Source: JBBSJV01 sp038256935
GTDB taxonomy: Bacteria; Patescibacteriota; JACMRA01
Assembly (NCBI GenBank): GCA_038256935.1
Contig: JBBSJV010000078.1
Coordinates: 1-6,375 of the forward strand
Direction: 5' to 3'
Length of the DNA: 6,375 nt
Below, in pieces: positions 5,918 to 6,375 of the stretch. Every line of letters starts with the position of its first letter. Within the stretch, counting starts at the first letter, position 1. The position numbers and the translations under genes are program-made. The notes beneath the pieces were generated by a model. It was not told the DNA's origin. It was given only the letters and a program-made list of their open reading frames with translations, and ran no database searches.

Positions 5918-6375
5918 GCCACTGAGGCAATTCAGAGATTAAAGAAAGTAAGACGTCAGTTAACTTTTGAATTAGGGCGTTATCCAACCGATCAGGAACT
6001 TGCTGATGCCACCGGTTTACCTTTAAATAAAATAAGACAGTTAAAGAGAATAGTCAAAAGGACGATTTCGCTTGCGACGCCGATTGGCCCTGATGATGAC
6101 AGAAGCCTGGTTGATCTGATCGAAGACGAATACAGCACTCACCCGATGAAAAGTGTCATCAATAAACTTCTTTCCGAAGATATCCAGGATGTTTTATCAA
6201 TATTAAGCAGCCGTGAACAGGAAATTTTAACAATGAGATACGGATTATATGATGACCACCCCAGGTCCCTTGCTGAAATAGGTGCCAAAATGGGTGTGAC
6301 CAGGGAGCGTATCAGACAGATTGAAGCGAAGGCCCTGCGGAAATTAAGACATTATAGTCAGCGTAAGCGTCTTGA
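5900..6375 (+). CDS. rpoD: Primary-type sigma-70 factor (RpoD/SigA), regions 3-4, fragment open at both ends
   Basis: One open frame of 158 complete codons begins at the junction and runs to the right edge. It opens with IRLPVHATEAIQRLKK (region 3.0, extended -10 contact), then RRQLTFELGRYPTDQELADA and TGLPLNKIRQLK (region 3.1). The 3.2 finger ISLATPIGPDDDRSLVDLIE (56-75) follows, then LSSREQEILTMRYGL (region 4.1, 102-116). The -35-reading helix-turn-helix RSLAEIGAKMGVTRERIRQI, then EAKALRKLRH (region 4.2, 122-151), completes it. The full region 3 plus the region 4.2 ending marks a group 1 or 2 housekeeping-type sigma, not an ECF factor. Regions 1-2 are missing because the sequence switches to antisense GH9 at the junction; no start codon or promoter belongs to it. 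Only a few C-terminal residues are cut by the window edge. The higher GC suggests a different source genome from the rest of the window. Confidence 0.9.
   Translation, partial: MRLPVHATEAIQRLKKVRRQLTFELGRYPTDQELADATGLPLNKIRQLKRIVKRTISLATPIGPDDDRSLVDLIEDEYSTHPMKSVINKLLSEDIQDVLSILSSREQEILTMRYGLYDDHPRSLAEIGAKMGVTRERIRQIEAKALRKLRHYSQRKRL

Overview
This is an AT-rich bacterial window of mostly short, closely packed genes, with one likely foreign piece at its right end. The gene set is single-copy housekeeping and repair genes (trigger factor, Fpg/MutM), little sign of Shine-Dalgarno sites, promoter boxes almost touching the start codons, a partial class II photolyase and a secreted-type cellulase. 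This would fit an AT-rich uncultured lineage, possibly of the Patescibacteria/CPR kind, but no taxonomic marker proves it. The only marker, a sigma-factor fragment, appears to come from a different source.

Left part (1-1091). The N-terminal 90 codons of a class II CPD photolyase run off the left edge on the minus strand. A non-coding AT-rich gap (271-458) follows. Next is a decayed plus-strand gene of the DUF1905/YdeI-OmpD-associated family (about 459-933), which carries one in-frame stop and three single-base frameshifts. Between it and the next gene lies an AT-rich spacer with an isolated 8-bp-stem palindrome (1033-1053) of the dispersed-repeat type.

Middle part (1092-4308). tig (trigger factor, minus strand) and mutM/fpg (plus strand) diverge from a 66-bp spacer whose predicted -35 boxes overlap. 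mutM is followed after 22 bases by an endonuclease/exonuclease/phosphatase (EEP) family gene on the same strand, so the two are probably co-transcribed. Fpg excises oxidised purines and nicks the strand. An EEP enzyme could process DNA ends, but its substrate is not established by the sequence.

Right part (4310-6375). A GH9 (cellulase-type) glycoside hydrolase runs convergently towards the EEP gene, with the two stop codons one base apart. Its N-terminal catalytic-base region and signal peptide are missing. At about 5894-5911 the sequence changes abruptly into the C-terminal half (regions 3-4) of a primary-type sigma-70 factor on the opposite strand, with visibly higher GC. Both genes are cut in mid-domain at the same point, so this is best read as a chimeric join (assembly or amplification artefact) or, less likely, a real rearrangement.

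I see no defence system, CRISPR array, tRNA, rRNA or insertion sequence. The points most worth a second look are the chimeric junction, the pseudogene whose lesions may be sequencing errors, the mutM-EEP pair, and the GH9 enzyme with its unassigned cysteine-containing C-terminal region.
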